Notes under the pieces: model-generated | Databases searched by the model: none | What the model was told of the DNA's origin: nothing | The model's input: the letters and a program-made list of their open reading frames with translations, nothing else | Program-made: the position numbers and the translations under genes | Part shown: piece by piece, positions 15,811 to 24,872 of the stretch | How the letters are laid out: each line of letters starts with the position of its first letter | How positions within the stretch are numbered: the first letter of the stretch is position 1 | Source of the DNA: Alphaproteobacteria bacterium | GTDB lineage: Bacteria > Pseudomonadota > Alphaproteobacteria > Rhizobiales > Xanthobacteraceae | Length of the DNA: 43,744 bases | Assembly (NCBI GenBank): GCA_005885285.1 | Contig: VAZG01000181.1 | Span: forward strand, 1 to 43,744 | Reading direction: 5' to 3'

Positions 15811-15963
15811 ATGTCAGTGCTGAGCACAACTGTTATTGGCTGGATCGCTCTCAACGGCCTCGTCGCCAGCGCGCTACTAGCTCGTCGTTCAATACCTGAG
15901 TTACGATAGCGGCTATTCAGACTATTCAAACGGGTCATCCGCGGAGAGACAAAGCGGCGGTGA
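15811..15963 (+). pseudogene. Small membrane protein with in-frame amber codon
   Basis: From ATG 15811 a one-helix protein reads MSVLSTTVIGWIALNGLVAS, ALLARRSIPELR, then TAG at 15907-15909. The same frame continues for 17 sensible codons (RLFRLFKRVIRGETKRR) to TGA at 15961. The pattern of one membrane helix, then RRSxPELR, then a basic tail fits a complete small protein with the amber replacing one codon. Nonsense mutation is likeliest. The 32-aa shortened product could still insert in the membrane. Confidence 0.5.
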
Positions 15964-16230
15964 CGCACCCCGCACGAACACTCGCAGCCGTCTCGGGCGT
16001 AGAGATCCCGCCTGGATCGAATCCTTCAGCGCACCGGAACGTCCCCAAGGACGGCCTCGGTATGCCACGCCGGGACCCTCACCTTGTCAGGGGCCCCGAG
16101 AGCCTCCGGCCTCCGTTGCCCCTCGGTGAAGATCAGTTTCGACCCAGGAATTGGGAACTTAGCGCGATGAACATGGTTTTTGTGCTGCGTGCAAAAAAGA
16201 GCTGGTATTTTTCGCTCTTCGGATGGGTCA

Positions 16231-16521
16231 ATGAGTATTGGCGACTTATCTCATGATGACTGTCCCAACTGTCACCAGCGGTTCGAAATAGTTTTGCTGA
16301 AGTTCAAGTTAGCAGGCCCACAGATGATCAGCGCCTGCCCAAATTGCGCGATGATTCAGGACAATGATCCGAAGCGTGCGTCGAGGTTGGGGGAATTGTG
16401 GAAACGTGAGCACCTTCTCCTCAATCGTCCATCACGGGGTGCTGGAAACGAAGTGGCTGCGGTTCGGACGTCGAGGCGCTATTCGTTTGTGCGGGACCGG
16501 ATGCCTGGCGATGCCAAATGA
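16231..16521 (+). CDS. Zinc-ribbon small protein
   Basis: 96 aa from ATG 16231 (GGATGGGTCA upstream; the frame is open further to 16180). Two CxxC knuckles spaced for one zinc: CPNCHQRFEIVLLKFKLAGP, then ACPNCAMI. The remainder is basic and polar. No family name recognised; probably a zinc-ribbon adaptor or regulator. Its TGA overlaps the ATG of the next gene (ATGA at 16518-16521), which argues that both are expressed together. Confidence 0.55.
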   Translation: MSIGDLSHDDCPNCHQRFEIVLLKFKLAGPQMISACPNCAMIQDNDPKRASRLGELWKREHLLLNRPSRGAGNEVAAVRTSRRYSFVRDRMPGDAK

Positions 16522-16696
16522 GCCCCCAAGAAACGATCGTGACTGGGGACGCTGAGGCCGCTGAAGCATTGGAGGCGGCCCGATCAATGGCCCCGGGCCA
16601 GACAAAATCGAAGCTTTGAAGAAAGCGGGCCTGCTGCGTAAGGCTGCTGATACGCGTGGGCTTTCCTTCGCTAGGCGTGGCCGGCCTCCAAAGTAG
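16518..16696 (+). pseudogene. Small helical 'ARxMxPG..LRxAA' protein, frameshifted
   Basis: ATG 16518 overlaps the previous stop. It reads SPQETIVTGDAEAAEALEAA, then RSMAPG; at GGGCCAGAC (near 16598) the frame is lost, and the adjacent frame continues DKIEALKKAGLLRKAADTRG, LSFARRGRPPK to TAG 16694. One missing C in the C-run restores a 59-aa protein. A second, apparently intact member of this family is at 41103-41348. The RRGRPPK end is an AT-hook-like basic tail. Confidence 0.62.
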
Positions 16697-16748
16697 GTCG
16701 CTCATTGATATCGCGGGAATTAAGGTCTTGGGTGGCGGGCGCTCAACC

Positions 16749-18308
16749 TCACATCGGAACGACGATTTCGCACACGAGACCTTCGGTGTGCCAGTCGAAG
16801 CGAATCTCGCCCTTCAGTTGGCCTCGAATGATGCTGTCCATCACGCGCGTGCCGAAGCCCTGACGTGTAGGTGGCTTGACCGGCGGGCCACCCGCCTCGG
16901 TCCAGCGAAGAACGAGGCGTCCGTCTGACGCGCACGACCACTCGACCTGAACATGTCCTTCGGCTGCTGACAGAGCCCCGTATTTCGCCGCGTTGGTCGC
17001 AAGCTCGTGCAGGGCAACCGCAACGGTCTGTGCAATGTCCGGCCGCATCACGATGTCAGGACCATCGATGCGCGCGCGACCCTCCTCGTCTCGACAGTAG
17101 GCGGCAAGCTCCTCCTTGATCAGCTTGTGAAGCTCGGCTCCGGTCCAGCGAGATTCCACGAACAACTTGTGGACGTTCGCGAGCGCCTGGATGCGCCCCG
17201 TTATGGTGTCCTTGAGACCTTCGGGTGTGTCGGAGTTGGAAAGGTTCACAGTCGCCTGCACGGTTGCCAACACGTTTTTGGCTCGGTGTTCGGCCTCGCG
17301 AGCGAGAACGGTGATTTGCGCCTCGCTGCGCTTACGCTCAGTAATGTCGCGGGCGATTTTCGACGCACCGATGATTTTGCCTCCCGCATTCTTGATGGGC
17401 GAAACGGTCAGCGAAATATCGATCAGGCTTCCGTGCTTGCGCATACGAACTGTTTCATAGTGCTCGACGGGCTCACCACGTCGGATACGTTCGAGGATCG
17501 CGGGCTCCTCCTCTTGTCGATCCGGCGGAATCAAGATCGTGATCGGCTTACCTACCACTTCCTCGGCCGCATAGCCGAAGATTCGTTCCGCGCCCTTGTT
17601 CCAAGTGACGATTACGCCGTTGAGGTCCTTGCTGACGATTGCATCATCAGAGGACTCGACAATGGAGGCAATTCGCTGCGTCGCATTTAGGGACAACCAC
17701 GTCTGATAAGCTGCCGCCGCGAAGGTGCCTAGGTTGGTCATCACGCGCAGGTCTTCCGCATCGAAGCGGCGGCTCGCGTCGTGTGCGACGACCCAGATTG
17801 TGCCGACCGCCTCACCCTTGATGTGGAAGGGTATCAGCAACCCTTCCTCAAGGACAGGCGTGATGGATGTCCAATAGGGGAAGTCGAGTTCCGGGTGTGA
17901 GCATACCATCGCGATGTTTTGGTCAAGGACCGTGCCGCACGGGCCGAAGTTGCGCGGTGTTCCTCCGTCAATGTGAGAAGCCCACTGTCCGGCGATCGCG
18001 CGCCAGTGAAAGTCGTTCTTCTGGTCGCTGTCCTCCAACAGGCTGAGCCCGGCGGAGTGTGCACGGCACAGGGTTAGTGCGGTATCCGCCAGCTTCTGCA
18101 AGATTCCTTCAGGCGATGAGGCCATCGACCGTGTCAGGGCGATTAAGGCCTTGTTCTCGGCTTCATAGTCGGGAGCACGCGAGGGCCGCCGACGCAACTC
18201 AGCCGTGGAGAGCATAGAACGTAAGACAGATGGATCGAGCGTTCGGCATGGGGCTGCATCGAGCTGCTCTGCCGGCCGTTTGGCTTGCTCAGGCTGCACT
18301 AGAGACAT
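16749..18308 (-). CDS. GAF-PAS HWE-family sensor histidine kinase
   Basis: 519 aa, soluble. A GAF domain covers about 55-205 (LCRAHSAGLSLLEDSD, LIPFHIKGEAVGTIWVVAHD), PAS about 215-330 (ESSDDAIVSKDLNGVIVTWN, GYAAEEVVGKPITILIPPDR, ASKIARDITERKRSEAQ) and an HWE kinase core from about 335: phospho-His in REAEHRAKNVLATVQATVNL, N-box HELATNAAKYGAL, the family WxE in LRWTEAGGPPV and GTRVMDSIIRGQL. HWE kinases of this layout act as stress, light or redox sensors, often upstream of PhyR or lone receivers. No adjacent receiver. Intact, with ATG 18308. A possible EcfG promoter lies about 255 nt upstream. Confidence 0.9.
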   Translation of the reverse strand: MSLVQPEQAKRPAEQLDAAPCRTLDPSVLRSMLSTAELRRRPSRAPDYEAENKALIALTRSMASSPEGILQKLADTALTLCRAHSAGLSLLEDSDQKNDFHWRAIAGQWASHIDGGTPRNFGPCGTVLDQNIAMVCSHPELDFPYWTSITPVLEEGLLIPFHIKGEAVGTIWVVAHDASRRFDAEDLRVMTNLGTFAAAAYQTWLSLNATQRIASIVESSDDAIVSKDLNGVIVTWNKGAERIFGYAAEEVVGKPITILIPPDRQEEEPAILERIRRGEPVEHYETVRMRKHGSLIDISLTVSPIKNAGGKIIGASKIARDITERKRSEAQITVLAREAEHRAKNVLATVQATVNLSNSDTPEGLKDTITGRIQALANVHKLFVESRWTGAELHKLIKEELAAYCRDEEGRARIDGPDIVMRPDIAQTVAVALHELATNAAKYGALSAAEGHVQVEWSCASDGRLVLRWTEAGGPPVKPPTRQGFGTRVMDSIIRGQLKGEIRFDWHTEGLVCEIVVPM

Positions 18309-18563
18309 AACGCCCTCCCGGGTTGGCCCGCCAACGCGTCGGGCCGCACAATACGCTTCGAGACCTTTCGCCAGCTAGCCCTTCCGCGAGTGCCCAAAAC
18401 AAAACGGACCCGGTGTGGGGATCGCTAGCCCGGACCGCCACCTCGGGCCTGACATCAGGCGGAGAAAGTGCCGGCGGGCAGGCCGGGAAACTACTCGTCT
18501 GTTAGTGTTCGTTCAAAAAGGCCCCAGCGCGCAGGAAAACTTGGGTAGCAAGCAGTGACGCTA

Positions 18564-18589
18564 GACGTTTCAGAGCCGGAACTTGTTCC
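18564..18589 (-). promoter_or_regulatory. Possible EcfG-like promoter (one mismatch) upstream of HWE kinase
   Basis: Minus strand: GGAAC (18589-18585), 17-nt spacer, CGTC (18567-18564); consensus is CGTT. It lies about 255 nt from the kinase start, so the assignment is tentative. Confidence 0.3.
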
Positions 18590-18652
18590 AATCTCGGTGT
18601 GCTAATTTCCCGGAGCGAGTGTCCTCGCCAGGAGAGCAATCAATTGTGTACA

Positions 18653-18795
18653 CTAGTGCACATACACCTCCAGAGGTTGCCACTGATCGCCTATGGTTTC
18701 AGGAAAGGGCCACTCGTTCGGGCATGAATGCCAGCCGGTGGCCGCAACGGCCACAACTCCGGTTTTCGAAGTAGACAATGTTGCCGCTGACATGC
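18653..18795 (-). pseudogene. Remnant of a zinc-ribbon (putative zinc-binding peptidase) N-terminus
   Basis: Reading right to left, one frame gives NIVYFENRSCGRCGHRLAFM, PERVALS then TGA; a neighbouring frame picks up ETIGDQWQPLEVYVH and stops at 18653. The motif YFENxxCxxCGHRLxxxPER followed by GDxWxPL is that of the N-terminal zinc ribbon of a family of putative zinc-binding metallopeptidases. The first CxxC, the HExxH-type domain and most of the protein are missing. A dead fragment. The rest of 18309-18866 holds nothing else I can name. Confidence 0.5.
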
Positions 18796-18866
18796 CCCTA
18801 GTTAGCGGCTTTGATCGGGGGTGGGGGCCTTGATCCCGATCGCGGGTTTGTTGCTTTGATGGCGCA

Positions 18867-19250
18867 TCACACGAGGCGAAGGCTAAGCTGTCGAGCCCGG
18901 CTGGTGTGGCTCGCGACGAAGTCCCTGATATACTCAGGCATCGCGATGTCTTCGATATCACAGCGGGCCAGGATTTCGTCGGCGACCTCTTCAGAGACGT
19001 CCTCGGCCCAGTGCTCTAGGGTGTTGAAAGCGACGATGCGGATCGGGTCGTTGAATTGCCCCGACATGAGATCAGCGATGATGGTTTCGAGGTCCGTCCG
19101 CTCAACCTCGGTTTCGCGGCAGACGCTACTTTGCGAACCCAAGCTATCGACTATGAGGTAGACCGTCTGATCGGCGCCGTAAGGCACGACAGACACCGTT
19201 AAGCCAGCTTTCGGCACACGCACCTCCAACGCAACGACACCGAGAAACAA
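18867..19250 (-). CDS. Conserved hypothetical protein (ERTDLETII family)
   Basis: Frame of 127 aa; the start is uncertain (ATG 19250; a shorter start near residue 20 is possible). The body reads VVPYGADQTVYLIVDSLG, ETEVERTDLETIIADLMSGQ, FNDPIRIVAFNTLEHWAEDV, EEVADEILARCDIEDIAMPE. This pattern (VYLIVD, ERTDLETII, LxxGQFxxPxRVVAFNTLEHW) is frequent in Bradyrhizobium small proteins near stress genes; function unknown. No signal or membrane segment. Confidence 0.7.
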   Translation of the reverse strand: MFLGVVALEVRVPKAGLTVSVVPYGADQTVYLIVDSLGSQSSVCRETEVERTDLETIIADLMSGQFNDPIRIVAFNTLEHWAEDVSEEVADEILARCDIEDIAMPEYIRDFVASHTSRARQLSLRLV

Positions 19251-19365
19251 GCCTGATGCTGTAACTTGGTTCCCGCCTTTTCACCGTGGCAAGAAGCCAT
19301 CGAGCATGCTGATTCCTGCACGAGAACTACCGTAGGCAAAAAGCCACCGCCGGTGCTTCGGCAGC

Positions 19366-19740
19366 TCAGCCGTAATACCGCCAGCGCGGCGGCGGGCGGC
19401 GCGGCGGGCGCGCCATCAATAGCGCCAACACAAAGCCGATGCCGCCCGCGATCAATAGCGAACTGAGTGGATTGTCCTGCACCTGCTTCGCGATCGCTTG
19501 CGAGCCGTCACGGAAAGCATCGCCGCTGTTCGCATAAGCGTCTTTGGCGTAGCTGGCGGCGGCGTCCGTAGCGTCTCGAGTCGCATCCTTGGCCTGGCCG
19601 TACAGATTCTGTACCGTACCTGCGGCCTCACCGGCGCGTCCCGCGGTCTGGGTTTTTGCGTCACCGGCGATATCGCCGAGGGTGCTCTCGACCTTACCGG
19701 CGAAATCTTTTGTCGAGCCGGCAATCCGATCCTTGTCCAT
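19366..19740 (-). CDS. CsbD-like protein with C-terminal membrane anchor
   Basis: 124 aa from ATG 19740 with TCAGGGAGTG upstream. Residues 1-50 are CsbD-like (DKDRIAGSTKDFAGKVESTL, GDIAGDAKTQTAGRAGEAAG), followed by an Ala/Asp-rich amphipathic stretch (DATRDATDAAASYAKDAYA), a membrane helix (NPLSSLLIAGGIGFVLALLM) and a basic/Pro end (ARPPRRPPPRWRYYG). This CsbD plus YqjD/ElaB-like anchor layout suggests a stress protein held at the inner membrane. A 9-bp inverted repeat lies 30 nt upstream. Confidence 0.82.
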   Translation of the reverse strand: MDKDRIAGSTKDFAGKVESTLGDIAGDAKTQTAGRAGEAAGTVQNLYGQAKDATRDATDAAASYAKDAYANSGDAFRDGSQAIAKQVQDNPLSSLLIAGGIGFVLALLMARPPRRPPPRWRYYG

Positions 19741-19769
19741 TGTGCACACTCCCTGAAATTAATTCTCGA

Positions 19770-19792
19770 GAGCTAATCAACGAGATTAGCTC
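19770..19792. promoter_or_regulatory. Inverted repeat upstream of CsbD-like gene
   Basis: GAGCTAATC, AACGA, GATTAGCTC: a perfect nine-base dyad starting 30 nt upstream of the start codon at 19740. Could be an operator or leader hairpin; no known regulator site recognised. Confidence 0.35.
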
Positions 19793-20206
19793 CGGTTCCG
19801 CCGCGCTCACAGAAAACCAGTTTGCAAACGTGGTCTGCCAGAACGTCCAACGGTGGAAGGCATTCAGCCTTACCATTCCACACTGGGTGCTCGGCCGCGC
19901 TGACGCGGTCGCGCCTTCGAGTTCAGATATCCATAGATCGCGCCGACCGAGGCTGTGCGCGGTTCATTCGGGAAATGGTTCGATGCAGTTGATATAGGTG
20001 CGTTGCTGTAAAACAATCGAACTTCGATGGCTGTACGGAAGGCCCTGTTCGGCGCGTGAAGAGAGCCCGGTTCGGCGCCCGAGGAAACGTCTGAGGAAAC
20101 AAATTGCGGAATTCATCGGCTCGTAGAGAGCCCTTACAGCGCGAGGAACGATTGGAAACATCGCCAATTGATTTAGATGCTTACTGAAACAGGAAGGGTT
20201 CCAACT
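19793..20206. other. Intergenic stretch, no gene seen
   Basis: 414 nt between the CsbD-like and DUF4142 genes. No coding frame with family resemblance and no strong hairpin. A GGAAC at 20154-20158 lacks a CGTT at the right distance, so I do not call a promoter. Confidence 0.5.
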
Positions 20207-20755
20207 ATGAAACACCTTGCTTCTGGCGTTGCGCTTGTTCTTCTGGCGACGCCCGCACTGGCTCAGTCGATCGGAGAAAAGACCGGAGTGAATTCTACCC
20301 TGGGCATAACGCCGACGACCGTTGACTTCGTGATGGAGGCCGCCACCAGCGACATGTTCGAAATCCAATCCAGTCTGCTGGCGCAGGAGCGCGGCAATGC
20401 GGCGGAGAAATCCTTTGCCGCAACCATGATCAAGGATCACCAAAAGACATCAGATGATTTGAAGTCGATGATTCCCAGCGGCAACGTGACAGCGGAATTG
20501 CCGAGCGGGCCGGACAGCTCCCACCAAAGCGAAATCGACAAGCTGAAATCGCTTAAGGGAGCAGACTTCAGTTCGCGCTATGACAGCGATCAACAGAGCG
20601 GCCACAAGGAAGCGGTATCGTTATTCGAGCGCTACGCCAAAGGCGGCGACAATCCGAAGCTGAAGGATTGGGCGGACAAGACGCTTCCGACGTTGCGTCA
20701 TCACCTCGATATGGCCAACGATTTGACGGCAGGCAAAACGGTCGGAAGCCACTAA
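20207..20755 (+). CDS. Exported DUF4142 protein
   Basis: 182 aa from ATG 20207 with CAGGAAGGGTT upstream. Signal peptide (MKHLASGVALVLLATPALAQ) then a four-helix DUF4142 domain: TTVDFVMEAATSDMFEIQSS, LAQERGNAAEKSFAATMIKD, HQKTSDDLKSMI, YDSDQQSGHKEAVSLFERYA, LKDWADKTLPTLRHHLDMA. The family is a periplasmic ferritin-like bundle, common in rhizobial stress regulons and near catalases or trehalose genes; function unproven. Intact. Confidence 0.9.
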   Translation: MKHLASGVALVLLATPALAQSIGEKTGVNSTLGITPTTVDFVMEAATSDMFEIQSSLLAQERGNAAEKSFAATMIKDHQKTSDDLKSMIPSGNVTAELPSGPDSSHQSEIDKLKSLKGADFSSRYDSDQQSGHKEAVSLFERYAKGGDNPKLKDWADKTLPTLRHHLDMANDLTAGKTVGSH

Positions 20756-20983
20756 TTGCCGCGCGGGATTCGCGAGCGACTGCGGGATTCCCCGCGGCGT
20801 GACTGCTTCGAGTGGTGGCCGCATTTTTGAAGGGACAGCAGTAATTCGAGCCAGACCCTTGGGCGTAGCCACCGGTGGGAGCTTGCCTGCCACCGGTGAT
20901 CTCGGAAATGCCGCCCGGCGGGAAAGCGCGTCGAACCTTCAAGCGCTTTCGACCTTGCCACAAACAAACAAAGAGAATTTGAT

Positions 20984-22586
20984 ATGGCTAAGAGCGTCAA
21001 ATCCTGGTGGCGGCACGGCATTTTTTATCAAATCTATCCGCGTTCATTTCAGGATTCGAATGCCGACGGGGTCGGCGATATCCCAGGGATTATCGAGCGA
21101 TTGCCCTACTTGCTGGCGCTCGGCGTTGACGCAGTCTGGCTATCGCCGGTGTTCGCTTCTCCGATGGCCGATTTCGGTTATGACATCTCAGATTATACCG
21201 GAGTCGATCCGCTGTTCGGCACGATGGAGGATTTCGACGCGCTTATAAAAGCCGCCCACCAAAGCGCTCAAAATGATCCTTGATCTGGTGCCTAACCATA
21301 CGTCCGATCAGCATCCCTGGTTCATCGAAAGCCGGGGTTCGCGCAGCAATCCGAAGCGCGACTGGTACATTTGGCGTGAGCCGGGGGCGGACGGCCATCC
21401 GCCGAACAACTGGCTGTCGGAATTCGGCGGCAGCGCCTGGGAATACGACGCGACAACCCGGCAATATTATTATCATGCTTTCCTCGCCCAGCAGCCGGAT
21501 CTGAATTGGCGCAATCCAGTGGTGCGCCGAACCATCCATGACGTGATGCGCTTTTGGCTTAGCAAAGGTGTCGACGGTTTCCGGGTCGATGTGGTCTGGC
21601 ACTTGATCAAGGATGCGGAGTTTCGCGACAATCCTCCGAATCCTGATTTTCGCGCGGGTCAGCCTCCGCATCAGAGGATTCTGCCGCTCCATACCGCCGA
21701 TCAGTCTGAGGTCCACGACGTGATCGTGGAGATGCGACGGGTGATCGATGAATTCGATTCCCGTGTGTTGATCGGAGAAATCTATCTTCCGCTCGAACGA
21801 CTGGTTTCCTATTACGGCAAGGATTTTGCCGAGGCGCACCTGCCGTTCAATTTTGCGCTGCTGTCGGCGCCCTGGAACGCGCGGGCGATCGAGACGATCA
21901 TTCATGAATACGAGGGAGCGCTGCCTGCGAGTGCGTGGCCGAACTGGGTGCTGGGCAATCACGACCGTCCGCGGGTGGCAAGCCGGGTGGGACCGGATCA
22001 GGCTCGCATCGCCGCCATGCTGTTGCTGAGCTTGAGGGGAACGCCGACACTCTATTACGGCGACGAAATCGGGATGCATCAAGTGGCGATTGCGCCCGAT
22101 CAGGTCCGGGACCCCTTCGAAAAGAACGTCCCGGGGATCGGTGTGGGTCGCGACGGGTGTCGGACGCCGATGCAATGGGACGCGACCGCTTTCGCTGGCT
22201 TTTCGACTTCGAAGCCGTGGCTGCCAGTCGCGGATGATTTTGCTCACGAGAACGTTGTCAATCTCGAGGCGGATGAGCGATCGATCCTCAGTCTCTACAA
22301 GGCACTGATCGCCCTCAGGAAGAAATTGCCGCAATTAATGTCGGGCGATTACGTGCCGATCGCGGCGCAGGGAGAACTGTTGCTCTACCGACGGCAGAGC
22401 GAGGGGAAGGCGGTTGTGATCGCGCTGAACCTCGGGGCGGAGCCCATTTCGCTCACATCGAATAGCGCGGACCTCAACGGCGAAATTCTGCTTTCGACGT
22501 CTTTGGACCGTGAGGGCGAAAAGATAACGGGAGCGCTGGACTTGCGCGGCAACGAAGGCGTGATCGTCGGGGCTCACGCCGGATGA
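20984..22586 (+). pseudogene. GH13 alpha-glucosidase, split by a frameshift
   Basis: The first frame (20984-21283) reads [37 protein letters not shown] and [17 protein letters not shown]; the next (from 21273) continues [17 protein letters not shown] and runs to 22586. The break is at CCCACCAAAGCG (about 21257-21268), where one missing base rejoins AAH with [13 protein letters not shown]. Catalytic residues survive: nucleophile Asp in GFRVDVVW, acid/base Glu in VLIGEIYLP, and NHDRPR. Length when joined (about 534 aa) fits oligo-1,6-/alpha-glucosidases. It overlaps the opposite GH13 gene by 13 nt at the 3' ends. If the frameshift is real the enzyme is inactive. Confidence 0.85.
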
Positions 22587-24274
22587 CTGGTTTTGCCTGC
22601 GGCGTCGGCGTCGATATCGCTGCGCTTGAGCAGGTAGTCGAGACCTCCAACGCGATACCAGCGATATCCATAGGGTTCAAGGACGAGCGTATGTTTGCGG
22701 CGCTCGTTGGCCTGGCTGTGGTCTTCCGTCAGTAGGTTGACCAGCAGCTTGCTTGCGTGGTTCGAAAGACCGGCTGAAAACGAGATTTCCCGCGGCTTTT
22801 CATCGAGATTGTGTACAAACAATACCGAATTGTTGCGCCAGTCATAGCGGATGATCAAAACCGCCGGATCGCGCGTCGCGATCACTTCGAAGTCGCCCCA
22901 GCCGACCTCGGGGACTTCCTTGCGCATGCGGACGATGCGCTCGGTCCAGTTCAGCATTGAATTGGGGTCGCGGCGCTGCTTGGCGACATTGACGTGCTCG
23001 TACCCATAGGGGCCATTGTCCATGACGGGCGAGCATGGCTTGTTGCTTTCCGTGAATCCGGCATGCGGTTCGGTCGACCATTGCATTGGCGTGCGGGCGC
23101 AGTTGCGCTCGGGCAGATCGAGATTGTCGCCCATCCCGATCTCATCGCCATAACGGATCACGGGTGTCCCCGGCAGCGTGCACATCAAGCTGTATGCGAG
23201 TTCGAGGCGCCGCCGGTCGCCACCGAGCATCGGGGCGAGCCGGCGCCGGATGCCCCTGTCGTAGAGCTGCATGTCCCTATCGGGACCGAAGGCTCTGAAC
23301 ACGACATCGCGCTGTGCCTCGGTTAGCCTGCCTAGGTCGAGTTCGTCGTGGTTGCGCAGGAAAAGGCCCCATTGCGCTGTGGCAGGCCGTGGCTTCGTCG
23401 CCACAAGCGCTTTGGCGAGCGGGCGCGAGTCGGCAGACGCCATTGCATAAAACAAATGCTGGTTGACGTGAAAATTGAACATCATATGCATGCGATCGCC
23501 GTCGTTGCCGAAATACTCCATGTCGGTTTCAGGCAGCACATTGGCTTCCGCCAGGATGATGGCGTTGCCTTGCCGCCATTGCAGGAATTCCCGGAACGAT
23601 CGCAACATCTCGTATTGCTCGACCGGCGCTCTGACCTTGGCGCCCTTGGTGGCGATCACGAATGGGACGGCATCCATACGGAAGCCGGATACGCCGAGCT
23701 GAATCCAGAACCCCATGATCTTGAGGATCTCGGCCTGAACGCGTGGATTCGACGTATTGAGGTCGGGCTGGAAGTCGTAGAAGCGATGGAAGTACCAAGC
23801 CTTGGCTTCCTTGTCGTGCGTCCAAGTGGACTTTTGCGCCCCAGGGAATACCATGCCTTTGTTCGCGCTGGCAGGCTTCTTGTCGGCCCACACATACCAA
23901 TCGCGGTATGGCGAGTCCTTCGAGCTTCGCGCTTCACGAAACCATGGATGCGCGTCCGAAGTGTGGTTGACGACGAGATCGATGATGACACGGATGCCAC
24001 GTTGCCGGCAGCCATGGGTGAATTCCACAAAATCGCCGAGCGTGCCATACCGCCGATCGACGCCATAATAGTCGGAGATATCGTAACCGTCGTCCTTACC
24101 CGGTGACGGCTGGAACGGCATCAGCCAGATCGTGGTAATGCCAAGGCCCTGCAAATAATCCAACCGACGCAACAGTCCTTTGAAATCACCGATGCCATCG
24201 CCATTGGCGTCCATATACGTGCCCACAGAGAGGCAATAGATGACGCCGTTTTTGTACCAGAGGTCGTCAATCAT
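22574..24274 (-). CDS. GH13 trehalose synthase-like / alpha-amylase family enzyme
   Basis: 566 aa, intact. Conserved GH13 regions: VIIDLVVNHTSDAHPWF (about 96-112), nucleophile Asp201 in GFRMDAVPF, acid/base Glu243 in IILAEANV, and Asp310 in LRNHDELDL. The NHDELDLGRLT block, PGTPVIRYGDEIGMGDNLDL and the NCARTPMQW motif are those of trehalose synthases (maltose to trehalose isomerases) and close relatives; there is no maltokinase domain. Likely reaction: interconversion of maltose and trehalose, or alpha-glucan trimming, giving osmoprotectant. Convergent with the alpha-glucosidase. Confidence 0.88.
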   Translation of the reverse strand: MIDDLWYKNGVIYCLSVGTYMDANGDGIGDFKGLLRRLDYLQGLGITTIWLMPFQPSPGKDDGYDISDYYGVDRRYGTLGDFVEFTHGCRQRGIRVIIDLVVNHTSDAHPWFREARSSKDSPYRDWYVWADKKPASANKGMVFPGAQKSTWTHDKEAKAWYFHRFYDFQPDLNTSNPRVQAEILKIMGFWIQLGVSGFRMDAVPFVIATKGAKVRAPVEQYEMLRSFREFLQWRQGNAIILAEANVLPETDMEYFGNDGDRMHMMFNFHVNQHLFYAMASADSRPLAKALVATKPRPATAQWGLFLRNHDELDLGRLTEAQRDVVFRAFGPDRDMQLYDRGIRRRLAPMLGGDRRRLELAYSLMCTLPGTPVIRYGDEIGMGDNLDLPERNCARTPMQWSTEPHAGFTESNKPCSPVMDNGPYGYEHVNVAKQRRDPNSMLNWTERIVRMRKEVPEVGWGDFEVIATRDPAVLIIRYDWRNNSVLFVHNLDEKPREISFSAGLSNHASKLLVNLLTEDHSQANERRKHTLVLEPYGYRWYRVGGLDYLLKRSDIDADAAGKTSHPA

Positions 24275-24530
24275 GTTGGGCGTTTGGCCAGCCAGCTTAG
24301 CTGCAGCTTATTAAGGAGCGACCCCGCGCAGAGTTCCTTCAGACCGGTGCGACTGGTTGTCCATTGCCGAGGCTTTTCGCAACGATCCGACCTCTTCCCA
24401 GTTGACGTGCATGCAGCGTCGGAGTTGCTCCTTTAGAACCAGGACTTTTCCGCTGGCCGCCTAGGCCTTAGAGGAACCGCGCCAAATCTAAAGAAGTTTC
24501 TGCAAGAACAAGCCCGGAAAAGGAACGGTT

Positions 24531-24872
24531 TTGGAGTACGTCATTCGCTTTCTAGCCGGCGGGATCGTCGTTTCGGCGTTTGCGTTGCTCGGTGACATCT
24601 TGCGTCCAAAAAGTTTCGCAGGCCTCTTCGGCGCAGCGCCCTCTGTCGGCTTGGCAACGCTTACCCTCGCGCTCTTGAAGCAAGGCGGCCAATATGCCGC
24701 GATCGAAGGTCGATCGATGGTCATTGGTTCGGCGGCGCTTGCTGCCTACAGCCTCCTGGTCTGCCAAATCTTGACGCGGTTTCGAACCACGGCGCTCACG
24801 GCAACCGCGCTGACAGCGGTTGCCTGGTTCGTTGTCGCCTTCGGCCTTAAATACGCGCTGCTGGATTGGTAG
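24531..24872 (+). CDS. DUF3147 inner-membrane protein (first of pair)
   Basis: 113 aa from TTG 24531 with AAAAGGAACGG ahead; no ATG is available nearby. Four short hydrophobic helices: YVIRFLAGGIVVSAFALLGD, FGAAPSVGLATLTLALLKQG, VIGSAALAAYSLLVCQILTR, ALTAVAWFVVAFGLKYALLD. The pattern RFxxGGxxxxxxxLLGDxxxPKSFAGLFGAAPSVxLATLxL is DUF3147. TAG at 24870-24872 abuts the ATG of the next gene, a partner of the same type. Function unknown. Confidence 0.8.
   Translation: MEYVIRFLAGGIVVSAFALLGDILRPKSFAGLFGAAPSVGLATLTLALLKQGGQYAAIEGRSMVIGSAALAAYSLLVCQILTRFRTTALTATALTAVAWFVVAFGLKYALLDW

Noticed and set aside
19783..19802. Possible EcfG site upstream of the CsbD-like gene at 19366
   Set aside because: GGAAC and CGTT are only 12 nt apart, too short for this sigma factor.
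21243..22334. 363-codon minus-strand open frame over the alpha-glucosidase
   Set aside because: Shadow of the coding strand; the plus strand carries all GH13 catalytic motifs.
23348..24106. 252-codon plus-strand frame over the trehalose synthase-like gene
   Set aside because: Shadow; the minus strand is an intact GH13 enzyme.
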